DNA from: UBA5336 sp038745855
Lineage (GTDB): Bacteria; Pseudomonadota; Alphaproteobacteria; Caulobacterales; Hyphomonadaceae
NCBI GenBank assembly: GCA_038745855.1
Contig: JBCDLC010000014.1
Span: 1-64,000, forward strand
Direction of reading: 5' to 3'
Length of the DNA: 64,000 nucleotides
Positions 1-8,396 of this stretch are shown piece after piece. The stretch's first letter is position 1. Each line of letters starts with the position of its first letter. The position numbers and the translations under genes were made by a program. The notes under the pieces are model-generated. The model did no database searches. It was not told the DNA's origin and was given only the letters and a program-made list of their open reading frames with translations.

Positions 1-2
1 AA

Positions 3-116
3 CGCCTCCAGGACGCCGGAAAGCCACTCAAGGTCGCCATCATCGCCGTCGCCCGGGTCTTCCTAACACAGCTCAACGCCATCATCCGGGAAGGCCGGAA
101 CTACGTCCCAGGCTGA
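3..116 (+). CDS. IS110-family transposase, C-terminal end (partial)
   Basis: The window opens inside a reading frame that gives 37 residues ending in TGA at 114-116. The peptide runs RLQDAGKPLKVAIIAVAR and then FLTQLNAIIREG. A basic, alanine-rich helix of this kind (KxAxxAxARKLL...LN.hhR.G) is the usual C-terminal end of IS110/IS1111 transposases, after the Transposase_20 domain. These enzymes are DEDD/serine recombinases that insert circular element intermediates without target cleavage by a DDE site. The N-terminal part and left end lie outside the window, so I cannot say whether the element is intact. No inverted terminal repeat is visible downstream, as expected for the IS110 group. Confidence 0.7.
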   Translation, partial: RLQDAGKPLKVAIIAVARVFLTQLNAIIREGRNYVPG

Positions 117-186
117 CGCCTAGAACAACAGTTGCTACGGGCTACGGATCGGGGGAAGGATCGGTAAGGACCTAGAGCCCTCAGCT

Positions 187-237
187 CGATCCATCGCGTA
201 GCGGAGGGCAAAGCCCGGAGCCCAGCGGGGGATCAAG
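187..237 (-). repeat. Dispersed ~51-bp repeat, copy 1
   Basis: This stretch matches the reverse complement of 22115-22166 almost base for base. The shared core reads CGATCCATCGCGTAGCG, then AGGGC, then AGCCCG, then AGCCCAGCGGGGGATCAAG, with only two substitutions and one short indel between copies. Similarity stops sharply at both ends. The unit has internal complementarity (GGGC/GCCC), as in REP-type intergenic elements. It lies 70 bp after the transposase stop, and its last bases contain the stop codon of the phosphatase gene read leftward. Confidence 0.75.
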
Positions 238-1012
238 CCATAACGAGCCTGGATAGCAGGGTTTGGCGCATGGGGGCTGTGACGCTGAGCTCGGTTTCTA
301 GGTAGGTGTCGATGTCGCCGTGCTTGCTTTCCATGACGCGGAAGGCGGTTTCCAGATAGCGGCGGCGGACGCCCATGAACGGGCGGTAGATGTCGGCATC
401 ATAGGTCTTGCCGAGCATGTCGTTGAAATAGGCCTGGGCGTCGGGCAGGCGGGCCTCGATGTCGACGGCGGTGTTGGTGAGGTCGTAATCCTCGATAATG
501 TCCTCGCGGCTGACCCTGAGAATGTGCAGGGTGAGGGCGCAGAGAATGCCCGTACGGTCCTTGCCAGCCGCGCAATTGACGAGCGCGGCCTCGCCATCGC
601 CGAGACCGGCAAGACGGTCGAACCAGCCGGAGAAAAGCTCCACATGGTGGGCCTTGAAGGGCGCGGTTTCGTAGTATCCGTTCATCCAGTCTTCGGCGGC
701 GTCCCCATCGACCTTGACCTGGGTCAGGAACTGCATGTGGGGGCTCTGCATTTCGCGGCCGCCATCGCTGGTGAGGAGGGCGGGGGCTGACCATCTGCCG
801 GGCTGGCGTTCGCGCTCGTCGGGGCGTCGGAGATCGGCCTGGAAGGCGATGGAAAACCCGTCGAGGGCGGTCATGTCTTCGTCAGTGGCCTCGGCATAGT
901 GGCCCGAGCGGAAGAGCAGGCCCGGCTTCACGTGGCCGCCGCCGGCCGTCTGGTAGCCGCCGAAATCGCGGAAGTTGCGGACGCCGGAAAGCGGCTTGAT
1001 GCGATTGTCCAT
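233..1012 (-). CDS. Tyrosine/serine protein phosphatase (Y_phosphatase3 family)
   Basis: A 259-residue protein with the N-terminal signature LSGVRNFRDFGGY and the P-loop NCAAGKDRTG (nucleophile C147, arginine R153). Both are typical of the dual-specificity-like phosphatases that include Mycobacterium PtpB. It should hydrolyse phosphotyrosine/phosphoserine or phosphoinositide esters in the cytoplasm. The open frame extends about 76 codons upstream, but that part is low-complexity proline/serine and overlaps the next gene; the ATG at 1012 begins directly before the conserved block. It follows the membrane protein gene by about 100 bp on the same strand. Its stop lies inside the dispersed repeat at 187-237. 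Confidence 0.8.
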   Translation of the reverse strand: MDNRIKPLSGVRNFRDFGGYQTAGGGHVKPGLLFRSGHYAEATDEDMTALDGFSIAFQADLRRPDERERQPGRWSAPALLTSDGGREMQSPHMQFLTQVKVDGDAAEDWMNGYYETAPFKAHHVELFSGWFDRLAGLGDGEAALVNCAAGKDRTGILCALTLHILRVSREDIIEDYDLTNTAVDIEARLPDAQAYFNDMLGKTYDADIYRPFMGVRRRYLETAFRVMESKHGDIDTYLETELSVTAPMRQTLLSRLVMA

Positions 1013-1115
1013 GGCGGAAAAGTCCTTTGGTCGGGGGGCGCGAGAGGCGTGCGAGAGGGATGGGCGTGCCCGGATTGGAAGGGCAGGACGGCAGCTATTT
1101 CGGCGGCTGCCAAGC

Positions 1116-1823
1116 TCAATGGCGGGTTTCGGAGGGCTGGGTGAGGTAGATGTGGAGGGCAACACCGAGGGCCGTGAAGACGAGGGGAAAGGCGGCGGTG
1201 GCACCGGAGACGAAGAAGGTTTCGAGCGTGTCTTCCCCAAACGGCGCGATGGGAATGGTCATGAAGGCGATGGGGATGAGCAGGAGGACGCCCACGAGGG
1301 TGGTGAGGAACAAGAGCGCGAGGACGGCCCAACCGATGGGCCAGACCCGGTGGACGCTTCGCCGGAAGGTTTCAGTGATCGGTGGGGCTTCTGCCATGAC
1401 GATGATGGGCGCAAGTAGCAGGAAGACGGCGACGGCGATGCTGGGGATGACCAGGAGGCTCAATCCGAAGGTGAAGAGCACTTGCCGGATCGCGACGATG
1501 GCGAGGACGGAAGGGAAAGCGCGGGCGGCGACGGAGACGCATTCGGCCAGGGTGGGGGACTGGGGCCACAACATCCGGTGCGCCGCCATGGCGACGCCGA
1601 AGGCGACCGGGAAGATCGACGCGGTGAGGCCCATCACGTCTGTGGCCGGCAGGGGGAGGGCCTCCATGACCGCGGTGACAGCCATGATGCCCGCCGTTGT
1701 GAGGGCCCAGATGATGCCGATCTCGCGCCAGGAGGCGCGGAGCAGGCCGGAAAAGATGGGCAAGACGTCGCCGACGGGTTTCCAGCGGGCGCGTGCGGGG
1801 TCTGAGGGCGGGGTCTGGCGCAT
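1116..1823 (-). CDS. Multi-pass membrane protein of unknown function
   Basis: A 235-residue protein with about six hydrophobic segments: roughly residues 35-58, 65-85, 100-130, 135-150, 165-185 and 205-225. A cytoplasmic N-terminal stretch rich in Arg/Pro precedes them. The overall pattern (helical pairs, a central TFRRS sequence before a hydrophobic pair) resembles the membrane domain of YciC/glycerophosphodiester phosphodiesterase-associated proteins, but I see no catalytic motif and do not assign a function. It lies 32 bp downstream of the AMP nucleosidase gene and probably shares its transcript. Confidence 0.65.
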   Translation of the reverse strand: MRQTPPSDPARARWKPVGDVLPIFSGLLRASWREIGIIWALTTAGIMAVTAVMEALPLPATDVMGLTASIFPVAFGVAMAAHRMLWPQSPTLAECVSVAARAFPSVLAIVAIRQVLFTFGLSLLVIPSIAVAVFLLLAPIIVMAEAPPITETFRRSVHRVWPIGWAVLALLFLTTLVGVLLLIPIAFMTIPIAPFGEDTLETFFVSGATAAFPLVFTALGVALHIYLTQPSETRH

Positions 1824-1855
1824 GGTGGGGCGGGGCTCGGTTTAGCGAATTGGGG

Positions 1856-3304
1856 TCAGCGGAAAGGCGGTTCGTCGAAGGCGCGGAGCTTGCGGGAGTG
1901 GAGCTTGGCCGCGCCGTCCTGGGAGAGTTTTTCGAGGGTGGCGATGCCGATGCGGATATGCTCTCCGATCGCACGTTCGTAGAAGCGGTTGGCGGCGCCG
2001 GGGAGCTTGAGCTCGCCGTGGAGGGGTTTGTCGGAAACGCAGAGGAGGACGCCGTAGGGTACGCGCAGGCGGAAGCCATTGGCGGCGATGGTGGCGCTTT
2101 CCATGTCAATGGCGATGGCGCGGGACTTGTTGAAGCGGCGCGCGGTTTCGGAGAAGCGGAGCTCCCAGTTCCGGTCGTCGGTGGTGACGACGGTACCGGT
2201 CCGGAGGCGCTTTTTGAGGGCGTCGCCGGTTTCGCCGGTGATCTCGGCGGCCGCTTCCTGGAGGGCGACCTGGACTTCGGCGATGGGCGGCACGGGGATT
2301 TCCGGCGGCAGGACGGCGTCGAGCACGTGGTCTTCGCGGAGATAGGCGTGGGCGAGGACGTAGTCGCCGATGGCCTGGGAGTGACGCAGGCCGCCGCAAT
2401 GGCCGACCATGATCCAGCATTGGGGGCGGAGGACGGCGAGGTGGTCGGTGATGGTCTTGGCGTTTGAGGGGCCGACGCCGATGTTGACGAGGGTGATACC
2501 GGGTCCGTCCTCGCGCATGAGGTGGTAGGCGGGCATCTGGAAGCGGCGCCAGGGACCGTTCTCGATGGCGTCGTAGGCGCCCTTGTCATCTCCGGTGATC
2601 AGCACACCGCCAGGCGCGGAGAGAGCGGAGTAGGAGTTGTCCTTGCCGATTTCCTCGATGGCCCAATTGCAGAACGCGTCGACGTAGCGGTGATAGTTGG
2701 TGAAGAGCACATAGGGCTGCATGTGTTCGACCGGGGTGCCGGTGTAGTGGACGAGGCGCTTGAGGGAGTAGTCCACGCGCTGGGCATCGAACAGGGAGAG
2801 GGGGCGGTGGTCTCCGGGCTCGAACAGCTCGGCGTCGGCGATTTCGTCTCCGATATTGCTGAGGTCTGGGGCGGGGAGCCAGCGGGCGAGGTCTGCCGAG
2901 GAAACGTCTGAGCCCTTGGCGTAGTCCTCGTCCCAGACGTAGGTGTAGGGGATTTCCGAGCTGGAGGGGCGGACCTCGACGTCGACGTCATAGGCGGAGA
3001 GGAGGGGCTTGAGCTGTTCGCGGAGGTAGGCGCGGTAGAAGTCCGGTTGGGTGATCGTTGTGGCGTAGACACCGGCCTCGGACATCTTGCCATAGGCGCG
3101 GGAAATGGGCGGGGGCGGACCGTCGGGATCGTAGCGGATGACCAGTTCGGGATAGCAGAAGGCGCGGGAGGCCCGCATCTCGCCGTCCGGAGGGATGCCG
3201 TCCTTGAGGTAGCGCGCGATCGATGCCTTCAGGGCCTCGACCGATTGGCGGTAGAGCGCATCCAAGGTGTCGATGATGGCGTCGGGATCGTGCGGGGCGC
3301 GCAT
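1856..3304 (-). CDS. amn: AMP nucleosidase
   Basis: About 482 residues, the usual length of bacterial AMP nucleosidase, which cleaves AMP to adenine and ribose 5-phosphate and so controls the adenylate pool in the cytoplasm. The N-terminal Amn-specific domain contains SRAYGKMSEAGVYATTITQP and SEIPYTYVWDED. The C-terminal half is a purine nucleoside phosphorylase-like domain with INIGVGPSNAKTITDHL, IMVGHCGG and IDMESATIAANG, the last two forming the nucleotide pocket. The ATG at 3304 is preferred over a GTG three codons upstream; neither has a strong ribosome-binding site. It heads a small minus-strand group with the membrane protein and phosphatase downstream. Confidence 0.92.
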   Translation of the reverse strand: MRAPHDPDAIIDTLDALYRQSVEALKASIARYLKDGIPPDGEMRASRAFCYPELVIRYDPDGPPPPISRAYGKMSEAGVYATTITQPDFYRAYLREQLKPLLSAYDVDVEVRPSSSEIPYTYVWDEDYAKGSDVSSADLARWLPAPDLSNIGDEIADAELFEPGDHRPLSLFDAQRVDYSLKRLVHYTGTPVEHMQPYVLFTNYHRYVDAFCNWAIEEIGKDNSYSALSAPGGVLITGDDKGAYDAIENGPWRRFQMPAYHLMREDGPGITLVNIGVGPSNAKTITDHLAVLRPQCWIMVGHCGGLRHSQAIGDYVLAHAYLREDHVLDAVLPPEIPVPPIAEVQVALQEAAAEITGETGDALKKRLRTGTVVTTDDRNWELRFSETARRFNKSRAIAIDMESATIAANGFRLRVPYGVLLCVSDKPLHGELKLPGAANRFYERAIGEHIRIGIATLEKLSQDGAAKLHSRKLRAFDEPPFR

Positions 3305-3346
3305 GGGGTTCACTGACGCTCGCTGGGGATCAGGTCAAGAGACGGG

Positions 3347-5164
3347 TCACGAGTCAGGTCGAGAGACCGGGGCCTTGGAGGCGCTCTCCACACGGTAGAC
3401 CATGAGCGCACCATCGGCACTGCTGGCGCTGGGCATTGGGGTGAGCCAGGCAGGAATGTTGCCCTGGTTCAACTGGTCGGCGAAGCTGCCGGGGCTGAGC
3501 GTTGCGTAGCGCTGGGTTTCGCCGAGGCCATTGCAGTAGGCGACGTAGTCGGCGTCCATGGCGAGGAGGGCCCTGTGGGCGTCTTCAGGGCTCGCGCGGA
3601 GGGTGCCGGTCACCCGCAGGATGCCCTGGCCGTTCCGGTGGTAGGGCCCCGCGAAGACGGCATGGGAGGTCCGGGTGAGGATCGCAGGGCCGATGTCGAT
3701 GGGGGAGAAGATCTTTGCGGCAGAAAGGGCGGCCAGCGGGGCGAGGGCCTCCTTGGCGCGGCAGACATCGGCAAAGCGGACACCATCCTCATTCACGGCG
3801 GTGGCGGGCTGGGGCGGGGTGACCCGGGCAGCGATCGACGACAGGAAGGGCGGTGAGAGAAGGAAGGCGATGGCTGCGAACTGGACCAGCGGGACGGGGC
3901 CGCGATGGCTGCGCCAACGCTCAAAAGCGAGCCCAGTGACGTAGCCGATCGGCAAGGACGCAAACAAGTGCGCAAAGAGCGATCCGCGAATCTGCCAGGC
4001 GGTCACGGCGCCGGAGAAGGCGATCAGCACAGCAAGGATCGTCCAGTTGAGACGGGCGGCGTCATCGCTGCGCCGGACGAGGAACAGCGCGGCACCGAGA
4101 CCGAGGAGGATGTAGCCGATATCAGCGATCACCAGCGCGGGCTTGTCAGCCCACACGGTGCCGATGTGCTTGGCCTCGCCAACGGCGCTCATCCAGCTTT
4201 CCATCACCTCTGGCGGGACCATGCCGTAGGGCGAGCCAAGGCACTGGGGCTGGGCGGTGATCGCTGCAGCGACGGTGAGCACGCCCATGGCGACCCCGGT
4301 CTGCAGGCGTTTCCGCCAGTCGGGGAACACGCCTCCGAGACGGGCAAGCGTGATGAGGCCCACGCCGCCAATGGTCAGGGCAATAAAGTGGAACGCGCCA
4401 TAGGCGTCACAGACAAGGCGTGCCCCAGCCGGGCCGGGGGCGTCCAGCAGATACGCGAGGGTGCCGCCGGCGACGATTGCGGCGCCAAACGTGTCCAGCC
4501 GCTTGCGTTCGTCGCTGCCGCGAATGACCCACATGGCACCGGCCGCGGCCACGAGCGCTGCGGCATAGGGCAGGCTTTCCATGGCAACGGACAGCATGGC
4601 CGCCACCGCCAGTCCTGCAATCGCGCCGGAGGTGCGGCTGGCTTTCGGTGAAAGCAGCGCAGCAAGTGCGATGACCACCAGGGTGAGCTGGAGGCCGTGG
4701 TGGTCGATCCGGCCCGGCCAGAATTGGTAGATCGATTTCGACAAGGCAAAGAACAGGAGCGCGAGGGCCGCGCCGATTGCACCGGCACCCAGCCGGCGCA
4801 TGACCATGACCATGCAGGACATCGTGACCGTCAGCAGCGTCATCGGCCACACCATGACCGCAACGTATTCGGCCTGGGTCTGCCCCAGGATCGGCGTCAT
4901 CACCACAATGACCCAACCGAGGAAGAGGTCGGGAAGGCGGGACCAGTGCATCACCCCGCCTTCGGGGGTGAGGAAACGGGATTGGTCGACATTGTACCAG
5001 CCCTGGCCGGCGACGAGGTCGCGGACCTGTTGCAGGCGCCAGATGTCATCATTTCCCGGCAATGTGCCCGTCCAGATCTCTCCGGCCTTGGAAGCCAGCA
5101 GCACCAGCACCAGCGCCATGAAGGCCAGGCTTGGACGCCAGTCGAAATCCCTGTCTGCGGTCAT
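3347..5164 (-). CDS. GT-C-type integral membrane glycosyltransferase-like protein
   Basis: A 605-residue protein with about twelve hydrophobic helices and a soluble C-terminal domain of about 150 residues. After the first helix comes an acidic loop GNDDIWRLQQVRDL followed by VMHWSRLPDL, and later WPGRIDHHGLQ. A first-loop acidic motif plus an HH/DHH motif is the layout of GT-C enzymes (STT3/PMT/ArnT class), which move sugars from polyprenyl-phosphate donors at the periplasmic face. Acceptor and sugar cannot be read. The ATG at 5164 has GAGGGG upstream; a longer start would run into the divergent GT2 gene. It is transcribed away from that GT2, a likely source of its lipid-linked sugar. Confidence 0.7.
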   Translation of the reverse strand: MTADRDFDWRPSLAFMALVLVLLASKAGEIWTGTLPGNDDIWRLQQVRDLVAGQGWYNVDQSRFLTPEGGVMHWSRLPDLFLGWVIVVMTPILGQTQAEYVAVMVWPMTLLTVTMSCMVMVMRRLGAGAIGAALALLFFALSKSIYQFWPGRIDHHGLQLTLVVIALAALLSPKASRTSGAIAGLAVAAMLSVAMESLPYAAALVAAAGAMWVIRGSDERKRLDTFGAAIVAGGTLAYLLDAPGPAGARLVCDAYGAFHFIALTIGGVGLITLARLGGVFPDWRKRLQTGVAMGVLTVAAAITAQPQCLGSPYGMVPPEVMESWMSAVGEAKHIGTVWADKPALVIADIGYILLGLGAALFLVRRSDDAARLNWTILAVLIAFSGAVTAWQIRGSLFAHLFASLPIGYVTGLAFERWRSHRGPVPLVQFAAIAFLLSPPFLSSIAARVTPPQPATAVNEDGVRFADVCRAKEALAPLAALSAAKIFSPIDIGPAILTRTSHAVFAGPYHRNGQGILRVTGTLRASPEDAHRALLAMDADYVAYCNGLGETQRYATLSPGSFADQLNQGNIPAWLTPMPSASSADGALMVYRVESASKAPVSRPDS

Positions 5165-5250
5165 CACCCCTCGCTTTCGCCCCGCTGTTACGGGTCTTTT
5201 AATTCCGTTGGGGTATGCCAGACCAAAGTTACCGAAAGGCTGAAACTGCC

Positions 5251-6240
5251 ATGGCGATTGCACCGACACGCCTTCTGCCGCCTACCCAAAGCGATGTGGA
5301 CAGGGCCCTCACGGTGGCGGTGATCTTGCCCTGTTACAACGAGGCGGCGTCAATCGCCGAGGTTGTGGCGGCGTTCCAGAGCGCGCTGCCAGGTGCAGCG
5401 GTCTACGTCTACGACAATAATTCCAGTGACGGCACGGCCCAGGCCGCCCGCACGGCTGGCGCCACGGTGCGCTCGGAGATGCGCCAGGGCAAGGGTCATG
5501 TGGTGCGCCGCATGTTCGCCGATGTGGAGGCCGACATCTACGTCATGGCCGATGGCGACGGCACCTATGACGCCTCCATGGCGCCAACGCTTGTGGAACT
5601 GCTCATGAAGAACCAGGTCGACATGGTGGTTGGCACGCGGGCGGATGTGACAAAGGATGCGGGGCGCGGCGGTCACGCGTTTGGGAACAAGCTGTTCAAC
5701 ATGGTTTACCGGCGCATGTTCGGCCGCGACTTCACCGACATTTTCTCGGGCTACCGAGTGTTCACGCGGCGGTTTGCAAAATCCTTCCCGGCGGTGTCTT
5801 CGGGGTTCGAGATCGAGACGGAAATGTCTGTGCATGCAAGCCAGCTCGGCTTGCCGGTTCTGGAACGACCAACCGTCTATGGTGTGCGCGGCGAGGGCTC
5901 CGAGAGCAAGCTGAAGACATTCAGAGATGGGTTCCGGATTTTGGGCATGTTTGCTGTGCTGGCGAAGGAAACGCGGCCCTTGGCCTTCTTCGGAGCGATT
6001 GGATTGGGCCTTGTGACGGTGGCGCTTCTCCTATCCGCACCGTTGGCGCTGACCTATTTCCAGACTGGAGAGGTTCCGCGCTTCCCAACGGCGATCCTGT
6101 CAACGGGTATTGTGATCACAGGCGTGATTTCAGCGGTGTGCGGGTTGATCCTCGACAGCCTGGCGCGTTCGCGGATCGAACAGAAGCGGCTGGTCTACCT
6201 GTCCTATCCGCCGCTTGGTGGGACGAGGTCGGCAGAGTAG
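5251..6240 (+). CDS. Family 2 glycosyltransferase (polyprenyl-phosphate sugar synthase type)
   Basis: About 329 residues. The N-terminal GT-A domain has VAVILPCYNEAASI, VYVYDNNSSDGT, the metal site MADGDGTYD and the acceptor-region pattern TDIFSGYRVFTRRF, all typical of DPM1/GtrB-like enzymes that attach a sugar from a nucleotide donor to polyprenyl phosphate. Two C-terminal transmembrane helices (about residues 245-270 and 285-310) anchor it in the inner membrane. ATG 5251 has GAAAGG about 10 nt upstream; an in-frame ATG at 5215 is possible but poorly spaced. It faces away from the GT-C gene across about 90 bp and is followed by the HAD phosphatase gene. Confidence 0.85.
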   Translation: MAIAPTRLLPPTQSDVDRALTVAVILPCYNEAASIAEVVAAFQSALPGAAVYVYDNNSSDGTAQAARTAGATVRSEMRQGKGHVVRRMFADVEADIYVMADGDGTYDASMAPTLVELLMKNQVDMVVGTRADVTKDAGRGGHAFGNKLFNMVYRRMFGRDFTDIFSGYRVFTRRFAKSFPAVSSGFEIETEMSVHASQLGLPVLERPTVYGVRGEGSESKLKTFRDGFRILGMFAVLAKETRPLAFFGAIGLGLVTVALLLSAPLALTYFQTGEVPRFPTAILSTGIVITGVISAVCGLILDSLARSRIEQKRLVYLSYPPLGGTRSAE

Positions 6241-6300
6241 CAAGCATGCCTGGAGTAGGGGCCGGTTGCATGGTTCGGGGCGTGCGGTAGGCTCAATCCC

Positions 6301-6834
6301 ATGGCCCTGCGTGATCATCGCCCTGCCCTCTTCCTCGACCGTGACGGCGTGATCAATGTGGACCGGGGCTACGTTTCGACGGTGGAGGCGTTCACGTTCA
6401 TCGAGGGCGCTGCGGACTGTATCCGGACGTTCAAGGAACGGGGATGGTTTGTCTTCGTCGTGACCAACCAATCGGGGATCGCCCGGGGGCTTTATACCGA
6501 GGCCGACATGTTTGCCCTGCACGAACACATGCAGGCCGTTCTGGCGGCGGATGGGGCTGACATCGACCGGATCTACCATTGTCCGTACCATGAAGAAGGT
6601 GAGATCGCGGCCTATCGGAAAGACAGTATCGACCGCAAACCAAGGCCGGGAATGTTGCTGCAGGCGATGGCGGACTTCCCGGTGATCCGTGAGCAGAGCT
6701 TCCTGATCGGTGACAAACAGACCGATATCGAGGCTGCCCATGCGGCCGGTGTCGGCGGGTTCCTGTTCCGGGGCGGCAACCTTGGAACGTTTGCGGAATG
6801 GGCCTTGGCGGCCTTTGAGGACGGCGCGCGTTAA
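6301..6834 (+). CDS. HAD-IIIA phosphatase, GmhB-like
   Basis: A 177-residue HAD enzyme with motif I LFLDRDGVIN (nucleophile D13, acid/base D15), motif II VVTNQSGIARG, lysine motif RKPRPGM and motif IV LIGDKQTDIEAA. This is the set seen in D-glycero-D-manno-heptose 1,7-bisphosphate phosphatase and its relatives, normally a soluble step in ADP-heptose synthesis. The region after CPYH lacks the Cys/His zinc loop of classical GmhB (CPYHEEGEIAAYRKDSI here), so the substrate may differ. It begins 60 bp after the GT2 gene on the same strand, suggesting a role in sugar-phosphate metabolism. It converges with the phosphotransferase gene. Confidence 0.75.
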   Translation: MALRDHRPALFLDRDGVINVDRGYVSTVEAFTFIEGAADCIRTFKERGWFVFVVTNQSGIARGLYTEADMFALHEHMQAVLAADGADIDRIYHCPYHEEGEIAAYRKDSIDRKPRPGMLLQAMADFPVIREQSFLIGDKQTDIEAAHAAGVGGFLFRGGNLGTFAEWALAAFEDGAR

Positions 6835-6881
6835 AGCAAAATGTGAAGCGGCGGCCTGGCATGGAATACATAACCAGAGCT

Positions 6882-8396
6882 TTAGTGGGGCTCATCCTCG
6901 GGGGCGGGAAAGTCCGGGTGGGATGGCATGCGTTCCGCTGCGCCCATGAGCAGCAGGATCCAGATGCGCATATTGAGCGCTTTGTCGCCCGGGTCGCCTG
7001 AGTTTTCGACACGCGCTTGCAGGCTCGAAAGGCGCTCTGCGAACTGGTTTCGGAGCACATCGAGGTCTGACAACTTGAGGCTTGGCGCGGTTTCGCTGGC
7101 GGGCTCGCCGGCGCTTTCGAGCACGGCACGCATGGCCTCGATCTCGCGGTGACGCCGGTCCGCTGCGCTGTCCCAGGCTTCGCCGGCCATGACTGCCATG
7201 AGGCCCGAGACGGCGGTGTGGCCGCCGGCATAATGACCCTCGAGTTGGGGGGTGACTTCGGTGACGAGTTTGCGCCCGATCCGGTCGAGGATCAGACCTG
7301 TGCCCGAAAGGGGCGCGGGTTCTTTCGGGGTTTCTTCGCTCGGCAGGTCGAGGCCGAACTTTGGTGCCAGGCGGGAGGCGATGGTCAGCTCGTGGGCGGC
7401 ATGGGTGAACCAGCCCGACCAGGCCAGGATGGGGTCGTCATTGTCGCCCTGGATAAAGGCGTGGGCGGAGCTGATCCAGATGCCGATGGCTTTCACGTGG
7501 GAGAAGATCGACCACCATTCGAAAGCGGCGGGATCGAACTGGCAGCCGGATGCCGCTTGCCAGGCCGCCAGCGCGTCGGGCCATGGGAGGTAGCCGGCGG
7601 CGCGTTCAGTGTCGTTGTTGCACCAGAGCGGATCGGTGGCCCAGGCGAGGTCTTCGTATGGGTCGCCGATATGAGCCATTTCCCAATCGAGCAGGGCATT
7701 GATCTTGCCGGCGCCGTCGTGGAGGAAATTGCCTGAGCGGTAGTCGCCATGGACGATGGAAAGCCGCTGGGCCGGGGGTGGCGGGTTGGCTTTCAGGTAG
7801 CGGATTGCGGCCTCTGCAATGGGCTCGGCGCGCTGGGCCTTGCTGCGGATTTCAGTGGCCCAATAGTCGAGTTCGCGGCGCCAGCAGAGAGCGGGATCAG
7901 GGATATCTGTCACCGCGGCGAGAGGAGACCCCTCGGCAGGGACCCGTGCGATCGTGCCCAGGTGGCGGAAGAATTGGCGGCCGATCTCTGTGCGGTGGGG
8001 TTCGACATCCTCGATGCGGAAGGGGTTCAGCGCCTCGCCGCCGTCAATCCGTTCCATGATGAAGAAAGGCGCGCCAAGGGCGGCGTCCCCGGTTTCCAGG
8101 AAGAGGGCCTGGGGCACCGGCAGGTCTGTGCCTGCCATGGACTGGATGGCGGCGAATTCGATCTTGCGGTCGGTGTCGATGAGGCTGCCGGCGGGGTCAC
8201 GTCGGAGGATGAGGCCTTTTTCCGTGCGGGCGCCGTTCTCCGTGAACTGGACATCGATGGCGTAGGTTTCCCGGCTGGCGCCGCCATGGATGCGGACGAG
8301 GCTCAAGAGCGTGGGATCGGTTACGCCCTGCCAGTTCGCGTCGAGGTAGCGGGTGATCGCCTCCGCGAGGCCCGTGTCGTCGATCTGGCCCGTCAT
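6882..8396 (-). CDS. Phosphotransferase family protein (APH/ACAD10-N-terminal type)
   Basis: 504 residues. Residues about 25-330 form an aminoglycoside-phosphotransferase/choline-kinase fold: glycine-rich loop HGGASRETYAID, catalytic loop LSIVHGDYRSGNFLHD and metal motif ALLDWEMAHIGDP. This subfamily is close to the N-terminal domain of ACAD10/ACAD11 and is often linked to lipid or hydroxy-acyl metabolism rather than antibiotic resistance. The last 160 or so residues form an additional, apparently all-helical domain that I cannot assign. Its start overlaps the preceding gene's stop by four bases (ATGA), so the two are translationally coupled. Confidence 0.8.
   Translation of the reverse strand: MTGQIDDTGLAEAITRYLDANWQGVTDPTLLSLVRIHGGASRETYAIDVQFTENGARTEKGLILRRDPAGSLIDTDRKIEFAAIQSMAGTDLPVPQALFLETGDAALGAPFFIMERIDGGEALNPFRIEDVEPHRTEIGRQFFRHLGTIARVPAEGSPLAAVTDIPDPALCWRRELDYWATEIRSKAQRAEPIAEAAIRYLKANPPPPAQRLSIVHGDYRSGNFLHDGAGKINALLDWEMAHIGDPYEDLAWATDPLWCNNDTERAAGYLPWPDALAAWQAASGCQFDPAAFEWWSIFSHVKAIGIWISSAHAFIQGDNDDPILAWSGWFTHAAHELTIASRLAPKFGLDLPSEETPKEPAPLSGTGLILDRIGRKLVTEVTPQLEGHYAGGHTAVSGLMAVMAGEAWDSAADRRHREIEAMRAVLESAGEPASETAPSLKLSDLDVLRNQFAERLSSLQARVENSGDPGDKALNMRIWILLLMGAAERMPSHPDFPAPEDEPH

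Noticed and set aside
1013..1240. 76-codon N-terminal extension of the phosphatase frame
   Set aside because: Low-complexity Pro/Ser sequence overlapping the end of the upstream membrane-protein gene; conserved homology-like sequence begins at ATG 1012.
6882..8396. Aminoglycoside phosphotransferase resistance gene
   Set aside because: The fold is shared, but the motifs match the ACAD10/11-type subfamily and it is coupled to a lipocalin-like gene.
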